A stretch of DNA of 64,000 nucleotides from Lactococcus nasutitermitis (GCF_018403765.1 NZ_BOVQ01000007.1:1-64000); one strand, 5' to 3'; shown: positions 1 to 9,198, counted from the first letter of the stretch. Translations and numbers: made by a program. The notes: a model not told the origin generated them from the sequence alone.

Positions 1-1551
1 GCCGGGCAGAAAGTATATAAAAATGTCACAAAGACAGGCGCTTACGGCAGTACATACAGTTACAAACCAAAAGTACCGTGGTATGACAGCCTGAGTTCAG
101 CCAGTCAAGCAGAACTTACAGGGAAATATAATATACCCAAACGAATTATTACCGTCCACTATACACGGCGACAAGCAGAATTTACACTGTACTTTGTAGA
201 TGACCGAGGCAATCTCCTTGGCTCGCAAACACATCATAGTTACGAAGGATTAAGCTACCATTTCAATCTTCCACATTATAATTATTTGGTACTTGTCAAC
301 TCCAAGCTACAATCTTTTGGTGGTGAGTATAAAGCTCCAAGAATAGCAGCGGTTATAGAATATAAGCATATTCCTGCTTATTTAACGGTCAATTTAAGCA
401 TTGATGGGCAAATACAAAACAGTGCAGTGTTTGATGGCTACTGGGGAGACAGTTATTATTATCCAATTTCTCCTCTAGGATTAAGCTATCTCACACCTTA
501 TCCAGGTTATAGTTACGTTTCTGGAAGATTTAATGCTATCTATAATTCTGTTACTCTGAATTACTATTACGTGAGAAGTACAGTTACGCTCAATCTTTAC
601 GGTACGAACGGCGCTTATCTGACAAGCTATAGTCAATCAGGAGAATACGGACAGCCTTGGAGTTTTAACTTGCCTAGCTGGATAGGCAATTATCAACTGG
701 CAATGAACTCCAATCAAAGTGGTTATTTTGATATTTCTAATCAAAGCTATACTATTTACTACACAGAAGTTGTTAAATCCCAGCCACCTAAATCTTCTCA
801 TTATAGTTTTCCCTATCCACAGGTTGGGACGGTGCCGTGGTTGGTCAAAGAGGGAATGACAGAGTACGGGGATAATCCTGCGACCATGAAGCAATATCTC
901 GAATATGCTTATGCAGGAAATCCATCAATTGAAGCGAAAGTGGCAGCAGAATATCATGATAGTAAGCCTGCACCGTACTATGGGGCAATGTCTGTTGGGA
1001 ATAGTCCCCTAGCTCAGCAGCTTCAACAATATCGTAAGACTACACAGGTTGCCATAAAACAATATGAAAAATATTTAAAATCTGAAACTACACAATCAAA
1101 AAATACAGGTACAAAATCAAGTCCATCCTCAAATAATTTGTTGAAAAGTCTTGGACTCACTACAATACTGTCGTTAATGGCCTTAGGGTTAGCAAAACTT
1201 GGGAATGTAGGTGGAGGAACTGCAGGGGATAATATATGGATAGCAGGACTAAGCTTACTAGAAGCAGCAGGTAAAGGAGATTTGAAGAAGAATCCAGTTG
1301 GGGCAGTTGGTCAACTTACCGCAGATTTTGGAATTAGTTGGGCAACGAGTACAATTACTGGTGCGATAACAGATGCTGGAATTGGAGGAGCTGTTGGTGG
1401 ACCACTTGGTGTCGCAATTGGTTTTGGCGTAGGAGTTATTTTTGATACCGCAATAAGCAACAGTGGTGATACAGATACTATTTATGATGATCAATTAGTA
1501 AGTGGATTAGATAGAAGCGGAACATCAGCAGAAGATTTTGGAGGAAATTGA
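1..1551 (+). CDS. Partial secreted/effector protein with MucBP-like repeats and glycine-zipper C-terminus
   Basis: The frame is open from base 1, so the 5' end lies outside the window and the start is unknown. Visible are beta-rich repeats of about 70 residues with a 'VHYTRRQAEFTLYFVDDRGN'-like pattern, resembling MucBP-type surface repeats. A Ser/Lys-rich linker follows (around 1080-1140), then a hydrophobic Gly/Ala-rich tail with a GxxxG run (GGAVGGPLGVAIGFGVG, about 1387-1437). Such glycine zippers occur in membrane-active toxins, including some LXG effectors of type VIIb secretion. The next genes encode a small membrane protein (8 bp SD spacing, start 1 nt after this stop) and a DUF4176 protein, a family common in type VIIb loci. 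The inference is a secreted membrane-targeting effector; a plain surface protein is the alternative. The LXG or other export domain is not visible. Confidence 0.55.
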   Translation, partial: AGQKVYKNVTKTGAYGSTYSYKPKVPWYDSLSSASQAELTGKYNIPKRIITVHYTRRQAEFTLYFVDDRGNLLGSQTHHSYEGLSYHFNLPHYNYLVLVNSKLQSFGGEYKAPRIAAVIEYKHIPAYLTVNLSIDGQIQNSAVFDGYWGDSYYYPISPLGLSYLTPYPGYSYVSGRFNAIYNSVTLNYYYVRSTVTLNLYGTNGAYLTSYSQSGEYGQPWSFNLPSWIGNYQLAMNSNQSGYFDISNQSYTIYYTEVVKSQPPKSSHYSFPYPQVGTVPWLVKEGMTEYGDNPATMKQYLEYAYAGNPSIEAKVAAEYHDSKPAPYYGAMSVGNSPLAQQLQQYRKTTQVAIKQYEKYLKSETTQSKNTGTKSSPSSNNLLKSLGLTTILSLMALGLAKLGNVGGGTAGDNIWIAGLSLLEAAGKGDLKKNPVGAVGQLTADFGISWATSTITGAITDAGIGGAVGGPLGVAIGFGVGVIFDTAISNSGDTDTIYDDQLVSGLDRSGTSAEDFGGN

Positions 1552-1552
1552 A

Positions 1553-2134
1553 ATGTTATTACATAAACTACAAAGTGCAAAATTCATTATTGCGGATAGA
1601 GAAGGAGATTTTTATATTGATACCTCTACATTTGAGATTTACATGAAGCCTCACAGTAAATCAAATGCCACAAAGGGCAATAATAATATATTCTTTTTCT
1701 TTATTGCCTTTACTGGAATAGTATCACTAATTCAATATTTTTTTAAAAATATTAATGCTACAATAGAAACTTTTCTGTTGATTGGAATAGGTTTGATAAC
1801 AGTTTTAAGTTGCTTTCTATGGATTTATTTTGCAGAAAGAAGCTGGATAAAGAGAAAAACAGAAAATCAAACTTATAATCGAATTATTTATAAGAAATTT
1901 GTAAACCATATATCTCGTAAGGTAAAAAATGGATATACAATATTTACACTGACAGTTTACTTATCAGCAATTAGCACAGGGATATTTTTCTATCTTTCAC
2001 TAAATAATCCTCAGACGATAACTATTAGTTTCTACATTATTTCCACCATGGTTTGGGCTTCAACATTATATAGATTTTTTAAATACAATCAACTTTACTA
2101 TATTATCCGAAAAATACAGGAGGAAAATAAATGA
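1553..2134 (+). CDS. Four-helix membrane protein, candidate immunity protein
   Basis: This 193-residue protein has a short soluble N-terminus and two pairs of predicted membrane helices (roughly residues 46-65 and 72-95, then 130-150 and 157-177), separated by a basic loop. The ATG at 1553 is chosen because GGAGG at 1540-1544 sits 8 nt upstream; an upstream TTG would overlap the preceding gene and lack a ribosome site. It follows the effector-like gene by one nucleotide and overlaps the DUF4176 gene by 4 nt (ATGA), so the three are co-translated. I do not recognise the family. Position and topology fit an immunity protein against a pore-forming effector, but no sequence motif proves it. Confidence 0.55.
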   Translation: MLLHKLQSAKFIIADREGDFYIDTSTFEIYMKPHSKSNATKGNNNIFFFFIAFTGIVSLIQYFFKNINATIETFLLIGIGLITVLSCFLWIYFAERSWIKRKTENQTYNRIIYKKFVNHISRKVKNGYTIFTLTVYLSAISTGIFFYLSLNNPQTITISFYIISTMVWASTLYRFFKYNQLYYIIRKIQEENK

Positions 2135-2463
2135 CAACAGGTATATTACCATTACCACTCGGAAGCGTTGTTACAGTTAAAACAAATACACAGAAATTAA
2201 TGATTATAGGTCGTGCCCAACTTTTCAAGCAAAACGGAATAACGGGATATTTTGATTATTCGGCGGTACTTTACCCTATTGGTTCTACTGGAGCCGATAA
2301 ATTTGCTTTTTTTAATCATGAAGATATAAGTGAGACTATCTTTAAAGGTTACTATGATGAACAAGAAATTGAGTTTGAGAGTACCTATCAAGAAATAATT
2401 TTAAAATCAAATTATTCAAAACTCCATGTCAAGTTGGATGATACAAAGAAGGAGAAAGAATGA
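2131..2463 (+). CDS. DUF4176 family protein
   Basis: The 110-residue protein starts with 'LPLPLGSVV' and contains 'KLMIIGRAQ', 'YFDYSAVLYPIG' and 'FFNHEDI...FKGYYDE', the pattern I know from the DUF4176 family. That family is repeatedly found in type VIIb secretion and LXG-toxin gene clusters of Firmicutes; its biochemical role is not established. The ATG overlaps the preceding stop and is preceded by GGAGG. The stop in turn overlaps the next start (ATGA at 2460). The tight overlaps argue for one operon with its two neighbours. Confidence 0.75.
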   Translation: MTTGILPLPLGSVVTVKTNTQKLMIIGRAQLFKQNGITGYFDYSAVLYPIGSTGADKFAFFNHEDISETIFKGYYDEQEIEFESTYQEIILKSNYSKLHVKLDDTKKEKE

Positions 2464-3578
2464 ATAAACAGTTTATAAAAATGTTAGTTACTTTTGCAAT
2501 AACTGGTATAATTATGGTTGGATTTAGTATTGCTCATGCGGATATGAATAGCTACCGTTTGTACAATACCCATAATGGAGAACACTTCTGGACGACTTCT
2601 CTTGCAGAAAAGCAGAGTTTGGTTACTGCGGGTTGGCGCTATGAAGAAGTCGCATGGAGTTCGGCAAGTTCTGGTAAGACAGCTATTTTTCGGGTCTATA
2701 ATCCTAATAGTGGGGAACATTTTTATACAACTTCTACAATTGAAGAGAAAAGTTTGATTCATGTTGGTTGGAGAACAGATGGTACTCTTGGGTATTCAGG
2801 AGGTTCATACCCTGTTTATCGATTGTATGATGGAAAGACACATTTTTATACAATCAATAAAACAGAAAAGAATTCGCTTGCTAAAACGAAAGGCTGGAGC
2901 TATGAAGGAATTGCTTTTTATTCTCATGCACCAGAATATAATTGGCACTATGATGTAACGGAAGGAGCGGATTCGGGTCATGCAGGAGATGTTCATTTTC
3001 CCCAGTTTTATTATTTCACAAGTACGCAGGCAGTGACAAAAACTTATTCGGGAAATGATGTTTTTTATGCTTATAACGATACTGCTTTTAACTTTAATGC
3101 TCAACTTCAAGCGGATGCAAAGAGTGCAGATTATGCGAATGAGCAGGCTCGAGTCGCTTGGTCAACCACTCAAAATAAAGATGCGTTAGCAGTGGCAGAT
3201 GCAACAGCAGAAGTTGCAGCAGATAAAACGAAAATCGGAGAAGCAACTGCTTTAGTTAAGCAAGCAAATGCAGATGTGACAGCAGATACACAACATAATT
3301 TGGATGCGACAAACGACAATGCATTACTTGCAAAATATAAAACAGCTTTGGCTTCTGCACAATCTGCAGCTAATGCCGATAATACAACTTGTACTAAAGC
3401 AAAAAACGCATTAGATACATTGAACAAACAAGGAACAGACTATGTTAAGCTAGGTTACATTGTAAGTTTGAGCAATAATGGTGAGACAGCAACGGTTAAT
3501 TTTACAGAGACAACGAAGAAGGGAACTTCTGTTAAAAAAACAACTTTTTCTCGTAGTGCGACACTTTGGGTGAAGTGA
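2460..3578 (+). CDS. Secreted protein with three DUF5648 repeats and an alanine-rich coiled coil
   Basis: The 372-residue protein has a signal peptide (basic start, hydrophobic core to about residue 22, 'AHA' cleavage site). Three DUF5648-type repeats follow, each with the 'YRLYN...GEHFYTTS...GWRYEG' pattern (about residues 29-160). After a short spacer comes a strongly alanine-rich helical stretch (about 205-325) likely to form a coiled coil, and a small beta-rich end. DUF5648 repeats are common in secreted lactococcal and streptococcal proteins, often at the ends of wall-active or surface proteins; their ligand is not established. Start overlaps the DUF4176 stop, with GGAGAAAG upstream. The gene ends the operon; no catalytic domain is visible. 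Confidence 0.75.
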   Translation: MNKQFIKMLVTFAITGIIMVGFSIAHADMNSYRLYNTHNGEHFWTTSLAEKQSLVTAGWRYEEVAWSSASSGKTAIFRVYNPNSGEHFYTTSTIEEKSLIHVGWRTDGTLGYSGGSYPVYRLYDGKTHFYTINKTEKNSLAKTKGWSYEGIAFYSHAPEYNWHYDVTEGADSGHAGDVHFPQFYYFTSTQAVTKTYSGNDVFYAYNDTAFNFNAQLQADAKSADYANEQARVAWSTTQNKDALAVADATAEVAADKTKIGEATALVKQANADVTADTQHNLDATNDNALLAKYKTALASAQSAANADNTTCTKAKNALDTLNKQGTDYVKLGYIVSLSNNGETATVNFTETTKKGTSVKKTTFSRSATLWVK

Positions 3579-3835
3579 AAAACTTAGTGTTTTGAGGGAC
3601 AAAAAAGGGGCATAAGTATAAAACTATTGCCTATTTATGGAGAAATTCGTAAAAAGTTTAAACTCTATAAATGCTTATAGAACAACGATTGTAGCTATTT
3701 TGTTTCTATAAATAATGTGAAATCAAAAAGTCTATCACAACGTAGAAAATATCTAAAAAACAAAAAAATCTGTCAGTTGACGGATTTTTTGTTATAATAA
3801 AATTAGATTTCTATGAAAATGAAATGAGAAAGCAC
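3579..3835 (+). promoter_or_regulatory. Terminator hairpin and extended -10 promoter before ung
   Basis: This gene-free stretch holds a hairpin with arms AAATCTGTC/GACGGATTT and loop AGTT followed by a T run (3765-3790), a likely terminator. It is directly followed by an extended -10, TGTTATAAT (3790-3798), that would drive ung. The first 180 bases show no reading frame or clear structure. Confidence 0.6.
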
Positions 3836-4495
3836 ATGAAAAAAACAGATTGGTCACAGCCTTTACGAAGTCGTCTTCCCGAAGAATATTTTCCTCAGAT
3901 GATTGCATTTATCAATGATGTGTATAGTCAAGGAAGGATTTATCCGCCAGAAGATAAAATTTTTCGTGCGATTGAGTTGACGGCTCTTTCTGATGTCAAG
4001 GTGGTCATTGTCGGACAAGACCCTTATCCGCAGCCGGGAAAAGCGCAAGGATTGAGTTTTAGTTATCCCGCAGATTTTAAAGTCACGCGCACGGATTCAA
4101 TTGTCAATATCCAAAAAGAGCTTGCTAATGAAGGCTTCACAAAAACAGATAGTGATTTGACAAACTGGGCAAGACAAGGTGTTCTCTTGCTCAATGCCGT
4201 TCTTACTGTCCCTGAATTTTCTTCAAATGCACATGCAGGAAAAATCTGGGAACCTTTAACCGATGAAATCATCAAGATTGCGAGTGATGATGAGCGTCCC
4301 AAAGTTTTCTTACTCTGGGGAGGTAATGCTCGAAAAAAAGCACCTTTGATAGATGCGAGCAAGCATCTCATTATCGAGTCAGCACACCCATCGCCACTTT
4401 CAGCCAGTCGTGGATTTTTTGGAAGTAATGCCTTTGCACGTACCAATGATTTCCTTAAACAATCAGGACAAACAGCGATTGATTGGAGCAAATAA
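3836..4495 (+). CDS. ung: Uracil-DNA glycosylase
   Basis: Family 1 uracil-DNA glycosylase removes uracil from DNA in the first step of base excision repair. The water-activating motif [17 protein letters not shown] and the C-terminal [14 protein letters not shown] loop are present, as is the 'LLLNAVLTV' core. An in-frame ATG lies at 3824, but the protein beginning [10 protein letters not shown] at 3836 gives 219 residues, the length I remember for the lactococcal enzyme, and starts exactly at the conserved end. The gene stands alone, with its own extended -10 promoter and a terminator hairpin overlapping its stop. Confidence 0.96.
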   Translation: MKKTDWSQPLRSRLPEEYFPQMIAFINDVYSQGRIYPPEDKIFRAIELTALSDVKVVIVGQDPYPQPGKAQGLSFSYPADFKVTRTDSIVNIQKELANEGFTKTDSDLTNWARQGVLLLNAVLTVPEFSSNAHAGKIWEPLTDEIIKIASDDERPKVFLLWGGNARKKAPLIDASKHLIIESAHPSPLSASRGFFGSNAFARTNDFLKQSGQTAIDWSK

Positions 4496-4521
4496 AAATC
4501 AGCTTAAAAGCTGATTTTTTT
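4494..4521. terminator. Bidirectional terminator between ung and the oxidoreductase
   Basis: Hairpin arms AAAAATCAGCTT/AAGCTGATTTTT with T runs on both strands serve two convergent genes. The same AATCAGC stem recurs at 9195-9225 and 10091-10117. Confidence 0.85.
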
Positions 4522-5431
4522 ATAGTGTAAGAACAATCTTTCCGTGTGTATGACGGCTCATCTGAAGTTTTACTGCATCAGCAAACTCATCAATAAGAAA
4601 TTCCGCAGCGATAGGAACAGTTAATTTACCAGCAACAATCGCATCTGTGATAATCTTCATATCTTCAACTGTACCAGCACCTCCCGTAGCTTTACTCACA
4701 CCTGCAGGCGGTTCTGGAAACATGATGATTGTTGCCATTTTATCAGGAGAAACACCAAGAGCGAGCGCAGAATGAAGTGCCTCATGGCTGAATAAATCAA
4801 TCGCTGCTGTGATGTGTTCATCACGCAGACGGTCACTCAATCCATCGCCATAAGAAATTTGCTCAGCACCGAGTGATTGTAAAAAGCTACGTGTACTATC
4901 AGAAGCCGTCCCAATTACTTTTGCTCCGATGAGTCGCGCGAGTTGTGTAGCAAAAACGCCGACACCACCTGCAGCACCACCAATAAGCAGAGTATCTTTT
5001 GCATTCACATGAGCATTGCGAAGGGCAACAGCAGCGGTCAATCCTGCGATAGTCAATGTACTAGCAATTTTATCAGAAATAGCATCTGGCGTATGAAAAA
5101 GCTGAGGGCTAGAAAGTGGAAGCACAATATGCTCTGCTGCTGCACCAGTCATGCTACTCCCAAAAACACGATTGCCAACTTTAAAACCAATGACAGAACT
5201 TCCGACTTCATCAACCACACCAGCAAAATCATAAGCAAAAGTCTGTGGAAGTTGCACATTAAAATTAGCCGCGAGCTGAGGATTGCTAGGAATGAGCCAG
5301 TCCATTGGATTAAGCCCAACTGCTGTCACATGAACACGTATTTCATTTTCTCCAGCATGAGTTTCTGGTAGTTCACGTAGGATAAGATTTTCAGACCCAC
5401 CAAATTGGTCGTATTGTAGTGCTTTTGTCAT
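4520..5431 (-). CDS. NADP-dependent zinc-less medium-chain alcohol dehydrogenase / quinone oxidoreductase
   Basis: The 303-residue protein belongs to the zinc-independent MDR family (quinone-oxidoreductase type). It has a GroES-like N-terminal domain (GLNPMDWLIP, YDFAGVVDEVG), the Rossmann motif GGAAGGVGVFATQLAR at about residue 152, and no structural zinc cysteines. Substrate cannot be read from sequence; such enzymes reduce quinones, enones or aldehydes with NADPH. It lies 11 bp downstream of the NmrA-like gene on the same strand, so the two form an operon facing away from the TetR gene. The twin operators at 6353-6430 suggest repression by that TetR protein and induction by a reactive electrophile. 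Confidence 0.88.
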   Translation of the reverse strand: MTKALQYDQFGGSENLILRELPETHAGENEIRVHVTAVGLNPMDWLIPSNPQLAANFNVQLPQTFAYDFAGVVDEVGSSVIGFKVGNRVFGSSMTGAAAEHIVLPLSSPQLFHTPDAISDKIASTLTIAGLTAAVALRNAHVNAKDTLLIGGAAGGVGVFATQLARLIGAKVIGTASDSTRSFLQSLGAEQISYGDGLSDRLRDEHITAAIDLFSHEALHSALALGVSPDKMATIIMFPEPPAGVSKATGGAGTVEDMKIITDAIVAGKLTVPIAAEFLIDEFADAVKLQMSRHTHGKIVLTL

Positions 5432-5442
5432 TATTTTCTCCT

Positions 5443-6324
5443 TTATGCTTGTGTGTTGTAGGCTTTGGCAAAGATTTTAGCGAAGTCAGTCAGTTTGACT
5501 TGTCCTTGATAGTAGCCAATTTCTTTAATATTTTTATAAAATGGTTCAGGATTGCGTTGAGCGGCTGACATTTCGACAAAAGCAGTTGCTGTTTTATCTG
5601 AAAATCCTGCGGCAAGAAGCCCTTGTTTAACCATATCATCAGTGACAAGTTGATAGTTTGCGCTGATAGCATTGTCAGCTAGAGCAGCTATCCAGTCGTT
5701 ACCTGTTGCCCAATCACTCACGACATATTTTATCGTCTTGCCAGCAGGTGTTTCTATGAGAAATTGATAAACTTGCTCGGCAATATCGCTCGGCGTTGTC
5801 CAGGCACGTTCGATATCAGCTGGAACGTTGCTAAATATTGTTCCTTGCACTTTTATTGTGCGCATATCACTAAAGAGATTACTATAAAATCCAACTGGAC
5901 GAACAATTGCGAGGCTGATGTTGGAAATGGAAGACAAAGCATCTTCTATGAAATGATACATATACAAAATGCCAGCATTTTTATCTTGTGCGCCGACCGA
6001 GCTGAGATTGACAACATTTTTAACGTCTGATTGCTCAATGGCTGATTTAAAAATAGTTGCCTGCTCTTTGGCAACTTGCATCATGTCCTCGCCAGATGGT
6101 GTACCTGAAATCATAAGATATACTGTATCTTGACCCATGAAAGTCTGCGTGAGAAAGTTATTATCGGTCATTGAACCAACGGCAGCACGCGCGCCAAGTG
6201 CTTCAATCTGAGAAATATGATTTTCATTTGATGTGATAACGGTCACTTCATGTCCATCTGCAACAAGACGGGGAATAGTATGTGTGTTAATGTTTCCGAT
6301 AGAACCTAAAAGTGTAATTTTCAT
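5443..6324 (-). CDS. NmrA-like NAD(P)-binding protein
   Basis: This 293-residue atypical short-chain dehydrogenase has an N-terminal 'ITLLGSIGNINTHTIPRL' nucleotide-binding region, in which the usual GATG of NmrA/HSCARG proteins is changed to GSIGNI, and the downstream 'VVNLSSVGAQ' strand. Members act as redox sensors or NAD(P)H-dependent reductases. The start is supported by AAGGAAG about 13 bp upstream. Its promoter region, divergent from the TetR gene, has a minus-strand TATAAT (6379-6384) immediately before the operator 6353-6371. It is co-transcribed with the MDR oxidoreductase. Confidence 0.85.
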   Translation of the reverse strand: MKITLLGSIGNINTHTIPRLVADGHEVTVITSNENHISQIEALGARAAVGSMTDNNFLTQTFMGQDTVYLMISGTPSGEDMMQVAKEQATIFKSAIEQSDVKNVVNLSSVGAQDKNAGILYMYHFIEDALSSISNISLAIVRPVGFYSNLFSDMRTIKVQGTIFSNVPADIERAWTTPSDIAEQVYQFLIETPAGKTIKYVVSDWATGNDWIAALADNAISANYQLVTDDMVKQGLLAAGFSDKTATAFVEMSAAQRNPEPFYKNIKEIGYYQGQVKLTDFAKIFAKAYNTQA

Positions 6325-6352
6325 TGATTTTTTTCTTCTTCCTTGATATAAT

Positions 6353-6371
6353 AATGTCAGTAACTGACATT
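6353..6371. promoter_or_regulatory. TetR-type operator 1
   Basis: AATGTCAGTAACTGACATT is an inverted repeat with 8-bp arms and a 3-nt centre. It lies directly after a forward TATAAT (6347-6352) and directly after the minus-strand TATAAT (6379-6384), so one bound dimer could block both divergent promoters. Confidence 0.75.
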
Positions 6372-6411
6372 TGATTTTATTATACGACTGTTAGATAAAG
6401 ATGTCAAGAGA

Positions 6412-6430
6412 AATGTCAGCTTGTGACATT
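6412..6430. promoter_or_regulatory. TetR-type operator 2
   Basis: AATGTCAGCTTGTGACATT has 7-bp arms identical to operator 1 and the same overall length of 19 bp. It sits in the leader of the TetR gene, 15 bp before the chosen ATG, which suggests autoregulation and argues that the reading frame before it is not translated. Confidence 0.7.
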
Positions 6431-6445
6431 AAGAAAAGGATGAGA

Positions 6446-7006
6446 ATGAAAAAATCAAGTAGAGAAAGGCTTTATGAGGCAGCAATAGCGCTGATTACAG
6501 AGCAAGGATACAATAAAACAACCGTACAAGAAATCGCCGAGCGTGCAGGCTTGACAGAACGAACCTTTTTTAGACAGTTTAAAGATAAATCAGATATTTT
6601 ATTTGATGAAGGAGAAGTACATTTAATCAAAGAATTAACGGCTTCTGTAATAGCTTCTCATACTCAAAATGCTGTGCTTTGTGGTGTTGAAGCATATATA
6701 GCAGCAGCTCCCTTATTTGATAGTCGGCACAAGCAAGCACAGTTACGTAGCCAGATTATTCAGGATAATCCTGATTTGCAAGAGCGTGAATTACTGAAAG
6801 CAGCGCATTTGACAAAAGCATTATCAGAACTTTTATCGGAACGATTTGATAAAGAAGAAGCACGGTTAGCTGCCTATATTGCAGAAAACATCTTTCATCT
6901 TGCTTTTGAACATTGGTTAATGCAAGAGGGAGAAAAAATGGAAAAAAGCATCTCCAAATATTATGCAATTTATAAACAGTTAAATGCCAACCTTACAAAA
7001 ATGTAA
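6446..7006 (+). CDS. TetR/AcrR family transcriptional regulator
   Basis: The N-terminal helix-turn-helix is clear: RERLYEAAIALITEQGYNKTTVQEIAERAGLTERTFFRQFKDKSDIL. The ligand-binding C-terminal half is helical and not assignable to a ligand. An in-frame ATG at 6401 exists, but operator 2 lies between it and 6446, and AAGGA at 6436-6440 fits the 6446 start, giving 186 residues with the HTH at the expected position. It is divergent from the NmrA/MDR operon and probably represses both directions through the paired operators. The stop codon lies inside its terminator hairpin. Confidence 0.9.
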   Translation: MKKSSRERLYEAAIALITEQGYNKTTVQEIAERAGLTERTFFRQFKDKSDILFDEGEVHLIKELTASVIASHTQNAVLCGVEAYIAAAPLFDSRHKQAQLRSQIIQDNPDLQERELLKAAHLTKALSELLSERFDKEEARLAAYIAENIFHLAFEHWLMQEGEKMEKSISKYYAIYKQLNANLTKM

Positions 7007-7015
7007 GGTTTTTTT
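6990..7015 (+). terminator. Terminator overlapping the TetR stop codon
   Basis: Arms ACCTTACA/TGTAAGGT with an AAAA loop and a T run. The last codons of the TetR gene form the left arm. The same stem and loop recur at 49999-50026. Confidence 0.85.
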
Positions 7016-7077
7016 GATACTTTATTGTGTTATAATATAGAAAATAATCAATAGAATACAAAAAACGGAGGCTAGAG

Positions 7078-9198
7078 ATGATTGCTGCTGAATGGAAAGC
7101 TTTATTTACAAAGCGTTTTTTACTAGTTAGTATTATTTTTGTGAGTTTTATTCCAATGTTTTATGCGATGATTTTTTTGGCGAGTATGTGGGACCCATAC
7201 AATCATCTGAATCAGCTTCCTGTTGCGATTGTCAATGAAGATAAGGCTGTTAAATTTGATGGAAAAACGCTTGATATTGGTACTTCTTTGGTCAAACAGA
7301 TGAAAAAAACAAAAACTTTGGATTATCATTTTGTTTCTGAAAAGTCAGGTATAGATGGATTGCGCAAGGGAAGTTATTATATGGTATTAAAAATTTCTAA
7401 GCAATTTTCAGCCTCTGCGGAGACTTTGCTCACGAATCACCCAAAAATGATGCAGATTGATTATCAGACTTCTCAGGGACGTTCTATGACGGCGACTTCT
7501 GTGGCAAATGGAACGGTAACAGCTCTTAAAGAAAAAGTTGCTAAAGAAATCACAGCACTTTATACACAAGAACTTTTAAATCAATTTGCAGATGTAGGTA
7601 AGGGAATGACACGCGCGGCAAATGGAAGTAATAAACTGTTGAATGGTTCTCAGAGATTACTCAATGGAACTGCGCAACTTTCGCAAGGAACAGGTCAATT
7701 TTCTAAAGGATTGACGGATTATTTGAAAAATGAATCTAAAATTTCCAATGGAACTTCTGAATTGACACAAGGTTTACAAAAGTTGACAGGAGCTATTCCT
7801 AATGGAAATGTACAGATTGATGAATTAACGACTAATCTTCCAAAACTTCAATCGGCTATCAATCAACTCGATAGTCAGGTCAATCAAGCAGTTACACTTT
7901 CTCAACCAGAACTGACAAGGACTTTATCCGAGATTGAGAATTTAAAGAGTGAACTACAAAGTTTAGAACCACTACTTTCTCAAGCGGATAATAATACGAT
8001 AAGTCAAGAAATATCCACTCTTGTCAATCAGCAAATCAAAACAACAGATGCTTATAAAAATTCATCATCAAGTAATCAACAATCCCTCTTACAGGCAGCA
8101 GATAGTGCCGTTTCGAGCGAAGTAAGTCAGCTTAATTTTAGTAGTTATGCGACAAAGTTGACAACATTGATTGGACAAATCAGTAGTTTTGAAGCTGTGA
8201 TAAAAAATGCTCAGAATGAATTGGTAAATTTGCAGACGAATGTTACCAAGCTTAATCAGGCAAATAATATCCTTGTTTCTGGCGCAGTTACGGCTATTAA
8301 AAAGCAACAAACGGGGCTTTTACAGATTAAATCAGTCTTGAATAATCAAATTATTCCAGGAAGTCAGAAATTGACGGTGGCTAGTCAAACATTGACGGCT
8401 CAAAATGGGAAGTTAGAAAGGGCTGTGGGCAAGATTTCAACTGCTGAAGATTCTCTTTATCTTGGGGCTACAAAGATGAATGCTGGCGCAGATAAATTAC
8501 ATAAAAATCTTGCACATGGTAGCCAAGAGCTTTCAATGATTAGTACGAAGAGAAAGAATAGTCAAGCAATTACCACTCCTGTGGCTGTTAATCATAAAGA
8601 TGTTTCAAATGTCCCTAATAATGGGACGGCTGCTGCGCCTTATATGATGTCGGTTGCTTTATTTGTGGGTGCGATTAGTTTGAATACGATTTTTGACTTT
8701 TTTGGACCGAAAAAGCGGCCGACTTCTGGGCTTGCTTGGTGGGCGAGCAAAGCGAGTGTTCTTTATACATTGAGCTTTTTGCAGGCGGTTGTGATGTTTG
8801 CAGCCCTTGCTTTTATCAATGGTTTGAGTTCTTCTAATGCTCTGTCAACACTTGTCGCACTGGTCGCGGAAGCTTTCGCATATATGAGTATTGTTGCTTT
8901 CTTTAGTGCAACTTTGAAAAAATTTAGTCCAGTTGTGATACTAACATTCATGGTGATACAACTTTCAAGCTCGGCTGGACTGTTTCCTATCCAACTTTCA
9001 GGGAAGTTTTTCCAATTTTTCAATCCTTATGTTCCAATGACTTATGGGATTGAAGCATTGCGTGAGACGGTTTCGATTGGAAGTTCGGCGACGCAGAATG
9101 TTTTGATTTTACTTGGAATTACTGTATTCTTTACAGTTTTGACGATTGTTTACTTTAGTTTTGCTAAGAGGAAAAATCATTATGAAATTGTGAGTTAA
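7078..9198 (+). CDS. pip: YhgE/Pip family membrane protein
   Basis: The 706-residue protein has the typical YhgE/Pip layout: one N-terminal membrane helix (residues about 17-38, then the conserved MWDPYNHLNQLPVAIVNED segment), a long extracellular coiled-coil-rich region with many 'NGSQ/LLNGT' repeats (about 180-490), and five to six C-terminal helices of ABC-2-like type (about 520-695). The founding lactococcal member is a receptor needed for infection by c2-type phages; other homologues look like ABC-2 permeases. GGAGG lies 7 bp before the ATG. Its location after a TetR gene is typical of drug-response Pip genes, but it has its own likely promoter (TGTTATAAT near 7027). Confidence 0.88.
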   Translation: MIAAEWKALFTKRFLLVSIIFVSFIPMFYAMIFLASMWDPYNHLNQLPVAIVNEDKAVKFDGKTLDIGTSLVKQMKKTKTLDYHFVSEKSGIDGLRKGSYYMVLKISKQFSASAETLLTNHPKMMQIDYQTSQGRSMTATSVANGTVTALKEKVAKEITALYTQELLNQFADVGKGMTRAANGSNKLLNGSQRLLNGTAQLSQGTGQFSKGLTDYLKNESKISNGTSELTQGLQKLTGAIPNGNVQIDELTTNLPKLQSAINQLDSQVNQAVTLSQPELTRTLSEIENLKSELQSLEPLLSQADNNTISQEISTLVNQQIKTTDAYKNSSSSNQQSLLQAADSAVSSEVSQLNFSSYATKLTTLIGQISSFEAVIKNAQNELVNLQTNVTKLNQANNILVSGAVTAIKKQQTGLLQIKSVLNNQIIPGSQKLTVASQTLTAQNGKLERAVGKISTAEDSLYLGATKMNAGADKLHKNLAHGSQELSMISTKRKNSQAITTPVAVNHKDVSNVPNNGTAAAPYMMSVALFVGAISLNTIFDFFGPKKRPTSGLAWWASKASVLYTLSFLQAVVMFAALAFINGLSSSNALSTLVALVAEAFAYMSIVAFFSATLKKFSPVVILTFMVIQLSSSAGLFPIQLSGKFFQFFNPYVPMTYGIEALRETVSIGSSATQNVLILLGITVFFTVLTIVYFSFAKRKNHYEIVS

